This document shows, one piece after another, positions 1 to 9,880 of a DNA stretch of 29,834 nucleotides. The position numbers were made by a program, and so were the translations under genes. Every line of letters starts with the position of its first letter. The stretch's first letter is position 1. The notes beneath the pieces were generated by a model. That model did not search any database. It was given only the letters and a program-made list of their open reading frames with translations, and was not told the DNA's origin. The stretch is from Scedosporium boydii (taxonomy: Eukaryota > Ascomycota > Sordariomycetes > Microascales > Microascaceae): positions 1-29,834 of the forward strand of contig NJFT01000344.1 in NCBI GenBank assembly GCA_002221725.1, given 5' to 3'.

Positions 1-26
1 AAAAAAAAAAAAAAAAAAAAAAAAAA
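1..26. repeat. poly-A run at the left edge
   Basis: An uninterrupted run of 26 A, followed by an A-rich, G-interrupted stretch to about 39. Together with the poly-C run at the other edge it looks like a contig-end or read-end artefact rather than biology. A genuine A tract cannot be excluded from sequence alone. Confidence 0.8.
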
Positions 27-580
27 GAAAGGAAAAAAACTGCCTGAGTAGGTCGAGTTGGAATGTGAAATGTGGGAGAGGAAGAGTCTGGGCTGGGCTG
101 GGAGGGTTGGGGGTTTTTCATAGTGAGAGAATTCGTACGGAAGTCGATCGAAATGGGCAGGCTTCGCCAAATCTGTGAGAGGTGTTTGGCCGGGAATTCA
201 CTCTAAAAGAACCAGAGTCTCAACTCTCTCGAGTGGGAGCCGGGGCAAAAGGCGTGGATGCCAAGGACCCATCCTTAAGTGTCGGCGAAGAAGTCTTGAG
301 GACGAGCCTCCAGAAGTATTTTCGTATATATACAGCCATCCGTGAATCCGAAGACTTCCGTTGGGGACAGCGAGAAACACACACCTTCAGGCTCGTCTCG
401 TTTCTCGAAGTTCTAGAAGAGGAGTTGAAATGCATTCCGTAATGCTATCTGGGCTAGATTGCGGCACTCGGTCCCCTGCGAGACAGACGCGCATACGTGG
501 GGGTGACGAAGGAAGGACCGTGGAGACTATACCGTTTGGGAGAGTGTTCAGAGCACCACCAAGGCTCAAACGACTAGGCG

Positions 581-677
581 TCTCATCGGTAAATATATAC
601 ATAATCTCGGAACGTTGAATTCGACTCGGAGCGCAAAGTTAGCGACGCCCCATAGCCCTACCCTCTCGGGATCAGGG
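581..677. repeat. Diverged direct repeat A, copy 1
   Basis: About 97 bp that align with 1253-1351. Shared blocks include TCATCG, TAAATATATA, TCGGAAC.TTGAAT and CGGGATCAGGG. Many differences are transitions (for example CGGT/CGAT and ACGTTG/ACATTG), as expected of an old RIP-mutated duplication. No coding potential was recognised. Confidence 0.6.
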
Positions 678-1194
678 AACATGGAGCATTTCCCTAATAA
701 TTTCTGGGGCCACTAGGGCGGGGGTCGGAAAATACAGGACCATCGTCGTCGCGTTTCGTGGAAAGTGGAGAGTGGGAAGTGGACTGTACGATTTAAATGT
801 GGCGTCTATCGCCGCAGACAACACAGGTGATGTTCGCCTTGAACGCTTCAACTCGGCGACCAGTCTGTTGGTACCTTGTGTTCCCACAACTTGTGCCTGG
901 TCTCGACGACGGCGCTCCGTTTGTGGTTCCAGTTCAGACCCGGCAGGTGTTCCAGTTCGTTGTCTTACTCCAGCTGGTAAGGGTTGGCAATGATGATCTG
1001 GACGAAGTGTGCTCTTGTCCTGGCTACCGCCACCGCATCGTAGTCGTCTAGAGAGCCCAAGTTAAGGTGACCAGGCGGGGTCTCTCGGAAGCTTGTAGAG
1101 ATCGGTTATAGGAGGGCTGGGAAACATCAGAATGCGGAGCTCGCGGATGGACCTTAACAGAAACACTATCGATCTGCTCCTCGGGTCGCCGCCG

Positions 1195-1222
1195 TCACTC
1201 TCCACTCTCCACTCTCCACTCC
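1195..1222. repeat. Short tandem repeat, CTCCACT units
   Basis: Three to four imperfect tandem copies of a 7-bp CTCCACT unit. Near 762-781 the opposite-strand version (GTGGAGAGTGGGAAGTGG) appears, so the motif occurs in both orientations around the two copies of repeat A. Confidence 0.6.
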
Positions 1223-1252
1223 TTCGGTCTTCGTTGCGGGGAAGATGAAGCA

Positions 1253-1351
1253 TGTCATCGATAAATATATATAGTATCGGAACATTGAATCCGACCCCGA
1301 GTGTTAAGCTAGCGGCATCCGTCTCATAGAAGCAAGCTATCGGGATCAGGG
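1253..1351. repeat. Diverged direct repeat A, copy 2
   Basis: Partner of 581-677, in the same orientation and about 672 bp downstream. Small indels and mostly transition differences separate the copies. It may be a relic of a repeated element or of a local duplication. Confidence 0.6.
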
Positions 1352-1520
1352 GAGGTCCGGTATATAGTGGCAAGGTCAACATGGACTATGCGTCATCCTA
1401 AGGGCACTAGTCGGGGTGCTCCGAGTAATGGATCGCCCACGTAAAATAAGGCACCGAAGCAAAGGAGGTAGGAGGACGTGATATTTTTGCATATGCCGTG
1501 GCGCAGGGGGAGAGCTTGAA

Positions 1521-1625
1521 TGTCGGCCTCATGGGACGGCGAGTCTCGATCGTGCGAATATCAAGAAGCTCATGTGTCCTGGCAGACCGGCACCGGCCAG
1601 ACCAATCGAAAGGCCGATATACATT
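1521..1625. repeat. Diverged direct repeat B, copy 1
   Basis: Aligns with 1911-2005. Shared landmarks are TGTC.GCCTCATGGG, CGAGTC (GAGTCC in the other copy), ATC.TGCGAAT.TCAA.AAGCTC and a distal AGGCC.ATAT. On the minus strand this copy carries indels relative to copy 2, so the frame that is open in copy 2 is broken here. Confidence 0.6.
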
Positions 1626-1782
1626 ATGGCAGTAATGTCGGAGTGATGACTTGGCACACCGTCGAAGAAGAGTGGCTGCTCGAAAGGGGGAGGGAGTTGC
1701 TAGAGAGCGCCAACTGGAAGGGCACTAATGCCGCCGAGAGGGTCATTAACATGATCGTGAAATACTTGGCGAAGCCGTGAAC

Positions 1783-1995
1783 TTACCCATCCAAGCACTG
1801 AAACACCACCAATGCGCTGCCAGAATCTCCTCTGTCGCCATTATCGGCGTCGAAATCTGTTGCGGGGAAGATAGAGGTTCGGTCTATGGGGGCGAGGTAA
1901 ACAGGGACTATGTCAGCCTCATGGGGCGATGAGTCCTTGATCATGCGAATGTCAACAAGCTCGTGTACCCCGATAGTGTTGCGAAGAGAGGCCAA
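1783..1995 (-). pseudogene. Possible serine-peptidase-like relic (GDSGS motif)
   Basis: The minus strand has a 70-codon open frame whose only upstream start is TTG. Near its end it reads D-F-D-A-D-N-G-D-R-G-D-S-G-S-A-L-V. The GDSGS core resembles the active-site serine region of trypsin-like peptidases, which occur as degenerate proteins in fungal genomes. There is no matching His/Asp region, no proper start, and a diverged frameshifted copy lies upstream at 1521-1625. I treat it as a weak relic; the motif could be fortuitous. Confidence 0.22.
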
Positions 1996-2005
1996 TATCT
2001 ATCTA
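1911..2005. repeat. Diverged direct repeat B, copy 2
   Basis: Second copy of repeat B, about 390 bp after the first and in the same orientation. It overlaps the amino-terminal part of the GDSGS-containing minus-strand frame. Confidence 0.6.
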
Positions 2006-4373
2006 GGATGAATAAATTGGGTCTTGATGTGGTAAAATGAGTGGACGAGATGCCCAGAATGAAGCTGGACTGGTCAGGGTTCACAACCCTTCATTGAGTG
2101 CTCGTGTGGTCCTTATGTCCAACACAGAGAGAGAGGAGAACATCGAGTTCTTGGGTGAGAAGTGGACGGGCAACTGCCAGAGTCCCTTAAGGGCACAAGC
2201 TTCATAGAACAATCAGCAGACATGTGTGAATCATGCCACGTCATCGAACACTAGAGTTGATATTGTTTGCTCCTTCCAGGCGACCAAGGAAGGAGGCGGT
2301 CGAGCAATCCATATTCATGTACCATCACGTAGATGAGAGGAATCACCGGCGAACTTTTGCCTTTCTTGCCATCGGAATACGAGGTGGCTAAACAAACAGC
2401 GGCTTCCTTCCCTGGAAGCAGTATCCTCATCCTTGGCGGGCGGGTTGGAAGGGTTCGGAGACAAGCGTCTGTGACGCCGCAGCTGCAAGCGACCGCAAAG
2501 GCCAAGCGAAGCGGCTGTATAGCCCCTTCCTGACGGGAGTCTGGGCTCGATCTTTCCCGCCTTCTTGCCTGGAGTAAAATTTGCTGTCACCTTCTCTTTT
2601 CGTATTGCTGAAGGTGCTGATCCTGGAGATGCGGCTGAAGTCTCGGGAGATACGGGGCCGAGTCTCGGGAGCGTCAATTTGTTGATGAAAAAAATCGGAT
2701 AGGAGAGAGGGCCAGGGGAGACAACTGGGCAACGGTGTCCGTGCGGAAAATAAGGTGAGTTAGGGCTACTGGGCAATGATTCTAGTTATCTCAGGCACCA
2801 ACAAGGGATCGAAGGATTTGCAGCGGTTTCTGTTGCGTATGGATAGAACTGCTGTTTGTAGAAAAGCCTAGACCAGCAATGTCAGATTGCCAGCTTCAAG
2901 AGGAGGTGGAGTCGGACACTTAGGCTTAGGTCGCTAGATGGGAGACTACATTGGTGAGGAGGAATCCTGCGATTGTGAGACAGGGCACGGGCTCTAGAGC
3001 GTAGTAAAGTTCGCTTGTTTGTGCTCAATGGCCGCTGCCCGACTCCCAGTGACCTCAAACTGTCCCCTTCCGTGGACCGGTGTCTTGTACTGTATGTTTG
3101 GTGTTCGAATGTCTTCCACGATCATCCCGTTGATTCAGACGGCCCACAATCGCTCTTCAATATCGGGAGAGTTGGGGGTCTGCAAAAAAATTGGATACGA
3201 GCTGGGTGTTCCTTGGAATCAACTCTTAGAACCTGAAAAACAGGGTAGAGAGGAAAAGGAGGGACTCCAAGTGAGCGCAGCGAAGAGCTGTCTGGAGACT
3301 TGCGCGTTCAAGAAGATGCTGATTGCCCTTTGTCTCGGGTGACGGCTTTCGAGTGGCGATGTCGGTGGAGGCGCCACGGGAGAGGTCCTGCAAGAACGCG
3401 AGCGCAGGGACTTTGCTGTCGCTCACATGGATGATATCTCCGCCCCAGCAAGTCGGTCCCCCGTTCCTGCTCACTTTCCAGGACCTGCCTTTAGGGGAAC
3501 CTAGTCGAATAATTGTCATTTAGCAGCATAGTGCGGGAAGCTGGAATTAATGATCTATTGAGGAAAAGGTTCCCAAACAAGAATCCGTTCCCAGAAAAAA
3601 AAAAAGATCGAGTAATGCACATGCCAGAAGGTATTCAGCTCCTCCTTCCTCCGCCACAGCGAGTCACCAGCATGTGGCGATCATGGACCCCATGAGCCAT
3701 CTATTAGAGTAAGAGCTTCAGTCGCCCGTCGTCTCATCGGCCCGGTTCCAGTAATCGGCGTTGGATGAGTTGTGGCTTTCTTTCCATTTCACTTCTCAAC
3801 GGCCTTGAACCCAGGCGGGTTTATTTCTATCGAATTAGATCCTGCATCGATTGGCAGTTTCGGTGTGCTGCAGACTGAGCAGTTACCGTATTACCGCCCC
3901 TTCCCGGACTTTGTAAGGTGTTATCGATCTTCCTTTCTACCGATAGACAATATTACGCAGAGTTCTAAAACTTATTTCCTCCTTTGTCAGGATAAGAATA
4001 TATGTGATGACAGTCTGCCGGAGACTCGAAGTAGAGCGGCGAAGATGGGGGGCTTTACAAAGCTACAAAGTTCCCGGTTGGTATCCGTATCCGTCACGTT
4101 GGCCCTGCGTATCTGCACCGGCTGAAGACCGGGTCTCTTCGGCGTCGTCAACGCCAAGTCAAGGAACTTCTGTGTCGCTCTGTCTCAAAGCAAGTGTGCT
4201 CGTCCTGTCCCTAGATAGTGCCGGATTTAAAGCAGTTGTAACTTCCTATTTATGAACCCGAGGACGTCCCGGTCTGGGTGGGACTGGGAATTGCATTGAA
4301 GTCGAACTCCCGATATAGAGCTCTCACCTTAATACCAGAGATCCTCTTTATAGTAGGAGGAAAATCAGAATTG
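2006..4373. other. No recognisable gene
   Basis: Several open frames of 60-150 codons exist on both strands but overlap one another and show no conserved motif, no consistent splice structure and biased low-complexity composition. An A-rich tract lies near 3594-3605. The stretch may contain decayed coding DNA, but nothing I can name. Confidence 0.5.
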
Positions 4374-4943
4374 TTAGGTATTCCCACAGCAGGTGTTACA
4401 ATGAGCGTAGAGATAGATATTCCATCGCATCCTGTAGTTACGATAGAACAGCAAGTTCTGCACTATCAACATATCAACATGGTCTTTATGCGTTCCATGG
4501 CTTTGATCTGTCTTGCGAGGGGGCATATTCGTAACTGCCTGAACCCCTGCTCCTTTGTTGCCACTCCACCAAATCTTCCTCGGAACATCAAGGCTAGCGC
4601 CGGCCGACGTGGGGGTTATTCCGCGATCCACGATCCTTGTCGTGTCGAGAGCCTTTCCCCATTCGGGAACTGCCGTCATATTTACCGAAATTGATTTCTT
4701 CCGAATTATTAATACAGTTGAAGATGCTCTCGAATTGTCAACGCTGCTTTGCACACCGCGAGCCGCCCAGTTGATCGCAACCATAGCCTTGAGGCTGTAT
4801 TCCTTCTTGTCCGCCTTTTTGAGTTTTACTGGGTTTACGAAGTACTTTGTAAGTTTATCCGGCGAGCGCTGTAATTTAAAAGCGCCCCAGGCCACGTCGT
4901 GATTGCAAGATTGCAACCCCATCAATAATGACTCCCCAGCCAC
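4374..4943 (-). pseudogene. Possible subtilase (S8 peptidase)-like relic
   Basis: A 189-codon minus-strand open frame. Its middle (roughly residues 53-116) has an A-I-N-W-A segment, then K-S-I-S-V-N-M, then A-L-D...V-D-R-G-I-T followed by S-A-G-A. This order resembles the stretch of fungal subtilases before the oxyanion Asn (INWA...SVINMSLGG...ALD.AV...GI.V..AAGN). The glycine-rich substrate strand and the AAGN are degraded, and no intact catalytic Asp, His or Ser motif is seen. The remainder is unrecognisable. It may be a decayed peptidase gene or a chance likeness. Its 5' end lies 55 bp from the divergent lactate dehydrogenase start. Confidence 0.25.
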
Positions 4944-4997
4944 ACATTTGCGTTCTCAAAGGTAATAACAAAGATGAACTAGGACTTCTCGTAGAAG

Positions 4998-6712
4998 ATG
5001 CAGTCACTACCACGCAGCGTCCTGGCGGTCGAGCGCCATTGCCTGCGAACAGTACGATGCAAGCCTCTGCGGTCGTCATCGTCACGGCCCAAGAGTTACC
5101 GTAACAATTCGACCCAAAGCCAGCCCAGATCGTCTTCGGTCGGCTATGGCCTGGTAGGTCTTGCATCAGGTATAGCTTTGACAACCATTGGCTTTGGAGC
5201 GAGCACCAAAGACAAACCAGCAGACCGTAACAGCTCGGAAGGCCCGGTATACGCGAGTAGGTCGGAAATGTTACAGGTGAGGGTCTCCAACTCGAGCCCC
5301 AGAGTCGCTGCCGAGACTAACTATCTCTGCAGGCTGTCGACGAGATTCGAGCCGCACTCGGGGACGAGGCTGTAACTATTGACGAAGATGACATTGAGAG
5401 CCATGGCTACTCGGAATGCTCCACGTCAAACAGCACAGTTCGTCCCGTGGCAGTCGTCTACCCAACGAGCACTGAAGATGTTTCAGCCATCGCGAGGATT
5501 TGCACCAAGCACAGAGTTCCGATGATACCTTACGGTGCCGGATCCAGTGTTGAGGGTAACGTCAGCGCGCCATACTCCGGAATCACCATCGACCTATCGC
5601 AGATGAACAGAATCCTGCAATTCAACGAAGAAGATATGGACATCATCGTGGAGCCCGGGGTCAACTGGGTCCAACTCAACGAGGAGATCAAGTCGTCGGG
5701 ACTCTTCCTACCGCTGGACCCCAGCCCCACGGCGCTGATTGGGGGTATGGTGGCCACCAATTGTAGCGGCACGAACGCCATGAGATACGGAACCATGAAG
5801 GACTGGGTTCTTAACCTCACCGTTGTCCTAGCCGACGGCTCGGTGATCAAAACACGGCGCCGAGCTCGAAAGTCCTCGGCCGGGTACAATCTCAACGCCT
5901 TGTTTACGGGTTCAGAGGGCACCCTTGGCATCGTGACGCAGGTGACGTTAAAGCTTGCCGTTCTGCCTACCAATTTCGCCGTTGCTACTGCCACGTTTGA
6001 AAGTGTTAAAGACGCGGCAAGCGCTGCATCCATCATGATCCGTAACGGCCTGCCCCTCGCGGCCTTGGAGCTCATGGACGATATGCAGATGAGGGTGATC
6101 AACCAGACGGCAAAGTCAGGAAACAAGACGTGGGCGGAAAAGCCCACGTTATTCATCAAGTTTTCCGGCACGGAAGGGACGGTGCAAGACGCTATCAAAC
6201 AAGTCAAGACGGTTTGCAAGGGCTTCAGCAGCGACAAACTCCAAGTTGCCCATTCGGAAGAAGCGATGAATAGCCTCTGGTCCGCTAGAAAACAGGCCTT
6301 GTGGGCGATGCTCGCGGTCCGTCCTGAAGGCACCGAGATCTGGTCTACGGACGTGGCAGTCCCGTTGTCACGGATGGCGGAGATTATTGAGCACTCCAAG
6401 AACAACGCATCGACTCTCGGCTTGTTTTCCAGCGTTCTGGGTCACGTCGGAGACGGCAACTTTCACCAAGCCGTTATGTACAATCCTAATAAGGCGGCCG
6501 AGGCTGATGGGGTACGGCGCTGTGTGGAAGATATGGTGGATAAAGCGATCGAGATGGAGGGAACTGTATCGGGGGAGCACGGTATCGGGCTGGGAAAGAA
6601 GCATTGCCTTGTCAAGGAAGTGGGGCCGGAGACTATTGGCGTGATGAAAACTCTCAAGCGAAGCCTGGACCCATACTGGTTGCTGAATCCTGGGAAAGTA
6701 TTGGAATTGTGA
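4998..6712 (+). CDS. D-lactate dehydrogenase (cytochrome), mitochondrial, FAD-linked
   Basis: Two exons, 4998-5276 and 5333-6712, with a 56-bp intron (GTGAGG...CTAAC...CAG) falling between codons; product 552 aa. The N-terminus is Arg/Ser-rich with a hydrophobic Gly/Ala segment (about residues 50-67), typical of mitochondrial import and inner-membrane anchoring. A PCMH-type FAD-binding domain follows, with PYGAGSSVEGN near residue 159, a D-P-S-P-T-A-L-I-G-G-M motif and G-S-E-G-T-L-G-I. The C-terminal FAD-oxidase domain carries GHVGDGNFH near 463 and SGEHGIGLGKK near 506, and ends at N-P-G-K. Known family role: oxidation of D-lactate to pyruvate with electrons passed to cytochrome c. Length and motifs are complete and no defect is seen. 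A glycolate- or 2-hydroxyacid-type substrate is the main alternative. Confidence 0.93.
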
Positions 6713-7319
6713 GGGACTCTCATCTAGACTGGCTGGCACATACAAAGGGCGATGCTGTCTAGATACTTCGGCGGGTGCCTGCCAAGTATCAGATCCACCA
6801 ACGCCTTGCTCACTTGATTTATAGGAGGCGCTATTACTACATCTTCAAAGAGCATCGTTTCTGGTTCACGAAATCTCACTATAGAAATAGACTTTAAATT
6901 ATTCTAGTCTTCTTTGCGATGCTCATGCGGTTTTGCCGAGAGCATCCACAGGTCCTAGGGAGGTGTAAAGACAAAGCAAGGACCGCTCCCACGCTGGTGA
7001 CGAGAGATTCCCCCCTTCCGAATGATCGCCGGAATTTGGGTCTTGTGTTGCGGGGAGCTTTCGGGATGTGGAGGAATACATGGAGAACTCAACCCCGGGT
7101 GAGTCGGTTGCGGGGTATTACGCGGAAGGTCCGCGGTGAGGGGTATCGGATACGGGCACGGCAGGCCAATATCGAACTCGAAGTCTTGTTCTATTTTATC
7201 AAGGCATTGCCCGAATGGTAGTTAGCATCCCAGATTCTAGCTTCATGCTCTCCCAATGAACAAGCCGCGTGGCCATATGAATTAGGCCCCCATTTCAGAT
7301 CAAGTTGTTCGTTGGCACG
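6713..7319. other. Intergenic; promoter region of the hydrolase gene
   Basis: About 600 bp between the lactate dehydrogenase stop and the hydrolase ATG. A 100-codon plus-strand frame (6919-7221) is Arg-rich and has no recognisable domain; I do not call it. The notable element is the GC-rich palindrome at 7121-7135, listed separately. Confidence 0.6.
7121..7135. promoter_or_regulatory. CGG-N5-CCG palindrome, candidate Zn2Cys6 factor site
   Basis: The sequence CGCGGA-AGG-TCCGCG is a perfect 6-bp inverted repeat with a 3-bp centre; it contains CGG (7123-7125), five bases and CCG (7131-7133). Inverted CGG triplets at fixed spacing are the classic binding form of fungal Zn2Cys6 activators. It lies about 185 bp upstream of the hydrolase ATG, a plausible promoter position. 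Function is inferred. Confidence 0.4.
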
Positions 7320-9221
7320 ATGGCAGGCCTCCCTCTACCAAAGTATACGACAAAGACCACCGATGTGGAAGGATACACTCGGATCAAAAATATATACGTC
7401 GGACTTCGCGATGGAGTTGAGCTCTGCGCCGACATCTTCTTACCGTTTTCGGCGTCGAAAGAAGGCAAAAGGGTCCCTGCAATCCTCAACTTAGGCCCCT
7501 ACGGCAAGGACATACCAGTCCTGGAATTCGGCGTGCCAAAGACTGATATGTACGTCAACATGTACAAGCGCATCAAACCGTTGGGACCGGATGCTTGTTT
7601 TGAGTTACTAGATCCTCTTCTTTGGGTGAGTGCTGCTTTCTATCCATCCGAATTATGACGCCGCAGCTTATCCACCTGATCGTTTATGGGGACCTGAGCA
7701 AAAGCGAGCGTAGGAGCTGAACGATCTTTAGACAAAAGAGTACGGGTATGCCCTTGTGAGAGTGGACAGTCGAGGCGTTGGAGGTAGTCGAGGGCGCCTC
7801 GACCCCTTCGGAATGGAACGTTCCATTCAGATCCAGGCTGACTCGGAAGGCCAGGGTAAACATCAAGACTCTCCCTACCTTTGGAGTAGGAGTACCAGAA
7901 AGTTGGGCTAACAAGCCGCTGTTTAGACCTGTACGATGTGATTGAATGGGCCAGCGCACAGCCATGGTGCTCTGGCAAGGCAGCACTCAGTGGAATCAGT
8001 TACTACGGCATGACCGGATACTGGGCTGCCATGCAGAAACCTCCGCACCTATCCGCAGTAGTGACATACGAGGCAGCCGTGGACCTGTATCAGGCGGCTC
8101 GCAAAGGTGGGATTTTAGGCGCTAACTTCCAAACTCACTGGTATAACAACATCGTTGTCCCCTCCCAATCTGGCAGCGGGACACTCTCCGCCGATCAGCT
8201 TGCGGCGAACCGCGTCGACTATCCTGCTCTAGTTGCGAAGGACGAATATCCGGACGGCGAGTCGTGGCGACTCCTGAAGGAACTCCGGCAACTCTCCGAC
8301 ATCGAGGTGCCCATCTACATTTCGGGAAATTGGACTGATAGCGAGCTTCACCTGCCTGGCAACATACGCGCCTATAACGGCGTCTCTTCGAAGCACAAAT
8401 GGTTAGAGATGCACACGGGCAACCACCTAGAGTTCTACTACCACCCGGACCACGTTACGCTTCAAAAGAGCTTTCTAGATTATTTCTTGAAGGGGGAAAA
8501 CGAGTCCAGCATTCTCTCCGTGCCCCGCATTCGACTGATCACTCACCACGGCAACAAGACCTTCTACCGCGAAGACGAGAAGGCATTCCCGCCTCTCGAT
8601 TCCGAGGACATCTCTTTCTACCTAACACCATCCCAAACCCTGACTGTCGCACGACCGCCAACTGGTAGCAAGAAGAGATTTGAGTACCCGGGCCTCACAG
8701 GCACGTTGACATTCGAGCTCGATACTCCCTTCAGCGAACCTTTCGAGACCCTGGGGACGCCCTACATCGAGCTCGAAGTTGGCACAGAGGCCGAGGACCA
8801 GGATATCTTCCTGACGCTGCGAGCCCTCGACGGACATGGCAAGCCGATCATCCTGGAGGGAAACCACAGCGAGCCAAACGAACATTTCGCCAAGGGATAC
8901 TGGCGACTGTCGCACCGCGACGAGGTTGATGCGGGGTTTAGAGATCACAGGGTCAAGGTGCCTTCGCAGCCGGTTGTGCCTAGGTCTCAGGTCGAGAAGG
9001 GGAAAGTGTACAATGTTACCATTCCTTTCCTGCCGACAGCGTTCCTCATTGATAGGGGCCAGAAGCTGTCGGTAGAGATTGGCGCGCAGGATACACTGAG
9101 TACGATTCCGCCTATGCGGCATGATGGTGGGGAGAGGGAGCCGGGTCGGTTTGGTGGGAAGAACATGATTTTCTCGAATGGGCGGTTGGTTCTCCCAAGA
9201 GTTAGGAGAGCCGTTCCTTAA
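7320..9221 (+). CDS. CocE/NonD family hydrolase (X-Pro dipeptidyl-peptidase-like)
   Basis: Three exons: 7320-7625, 7732-7855 and 7927-9221. Introns are 106 bp (GTGAGT...TTTAG) and 71 bp (GTAAAC...CTAAC...TTTAG); the second splits a GAC codon. Product 574 aa. The alpha/beta-hydrolase N-terminal part includes Y-G-Y-A-L-V-R-V-D-S-R-G-V-G-G-S and the nucleophile elbow G-I-S-Y-Y-G with Ser168. Asp281 in G-N-W-T-D and His310 in T-G-N-H-L-E fit the rest of the triad. The C-terminal half is the jelly-roll PepX_C domain (from about residue 390, with a G-T-P-Y-I-E-L-E strand). The family hydrolyses esters or amides (cocaine esterase, acyl esters, X-Pro peptides); the substrate here cannot be read from sequence. 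No signal peptide is evident, so it is probably cytosolic. The gene appears intact. Confidence 0.9.
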
Positions 9222-9880
9222 AGAGAAGAGGGCGCCAAAATTTGCCTGCAAGAGGTAACGTGGGCGCTACGGGGAGATCAGTCTGCTACTTCGTCTCTAT
9301 CATCCAACCTCAGGAAACACCTGCTTTACGTCTATAGGAGTTGCATAAATGTAAAGAGTGAAAATCTTAGTGCTTTTCAAGAGGGCCCTAGTAGGCTCTT
9401 CATTTCCCGTGAGAAGCAGTAGTAAAGCGCGAATTTTCGGTAGGTGTATACAACAACCTAAGGTTGTGTACTGACGGAGGGTTCGCCCACCAGCAACTAG
9501 TGTGGACAAGTCGGCCTCGTTTCACAGATGGAAGTGGCAAAATATCGTGATTCGTGATCTTGCTTTGTTTTCAAGTGCGAAGAGGACGCTGATTTCAATA
9601 ACCCAGGAACGGCCTTGGTACACATTTCCCCGCTCAGCCAAGAATGGGGTGTGTTTATCATGCGATGAGATGGACGAATGAGAAGGCGCCAACAGAACTG
9701 CACGGAAGTTGCATGGAGGTTGCGGGAATAGAGAGTCAGCCTCAGCCTGCTCTCCTTCGTGAACCAAAAGAGGGGGTGAGGAGGACACGAGTTGCACGAG
9801 ATCAGTAAGAACATAGATTCCCTCTGTCACACAACTCGATCAATCTCCTCCCTTGTCGCGGCGAACTATTATCCGACACG
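9222..9880. other. Intergenic, no gene seen
   Basis: About 660 bp between the hydrolase stop and HET gene 1. Only short overlapping frames without motifs are present. It presumably holds the HET gene 1 promoter; no specific site is recognised. Confidence 0.6.

Larger units (their letters stand above)
27..1520. other. No recognisable gene; repeat-bearing intergenic DNA
   Basis: All open frames here are short (the longest about 100 codons), lack recognisable motifs and overlap each other on both strands. The stretch holds one copy pair of a diverged direct repeat (581-677 and 1253-1351) and a CTCCACT-type simple repeat (about 1195-1222) with a partial inverted match near 762-781. I see no gene. 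Confidence 0.5.

Noticed and set aside
1062..1382. 106-codon minus-strand frame
   Set aside because: Spans a simple repeat and one copy of direct repeat A; no motif.
5530..6405. 291-codon minus-strand open frame
   Set aside because: It is antisense to the conserved lactate dehydrogenase coding exon and has no motif of its own.
6919..7221. 100-codon plus-strand frame upstream of the hydrolase
   Set aside because: Arg-rich, no domain, overlaps the probable promoter and its palindrome; no splice structure.
8622..9251. 209-codon minus-strand open frame
   Set aside because: Antisense shadow of the hydrolase C-terminal domain; Arg/Leu/Pro-biased text without domains.
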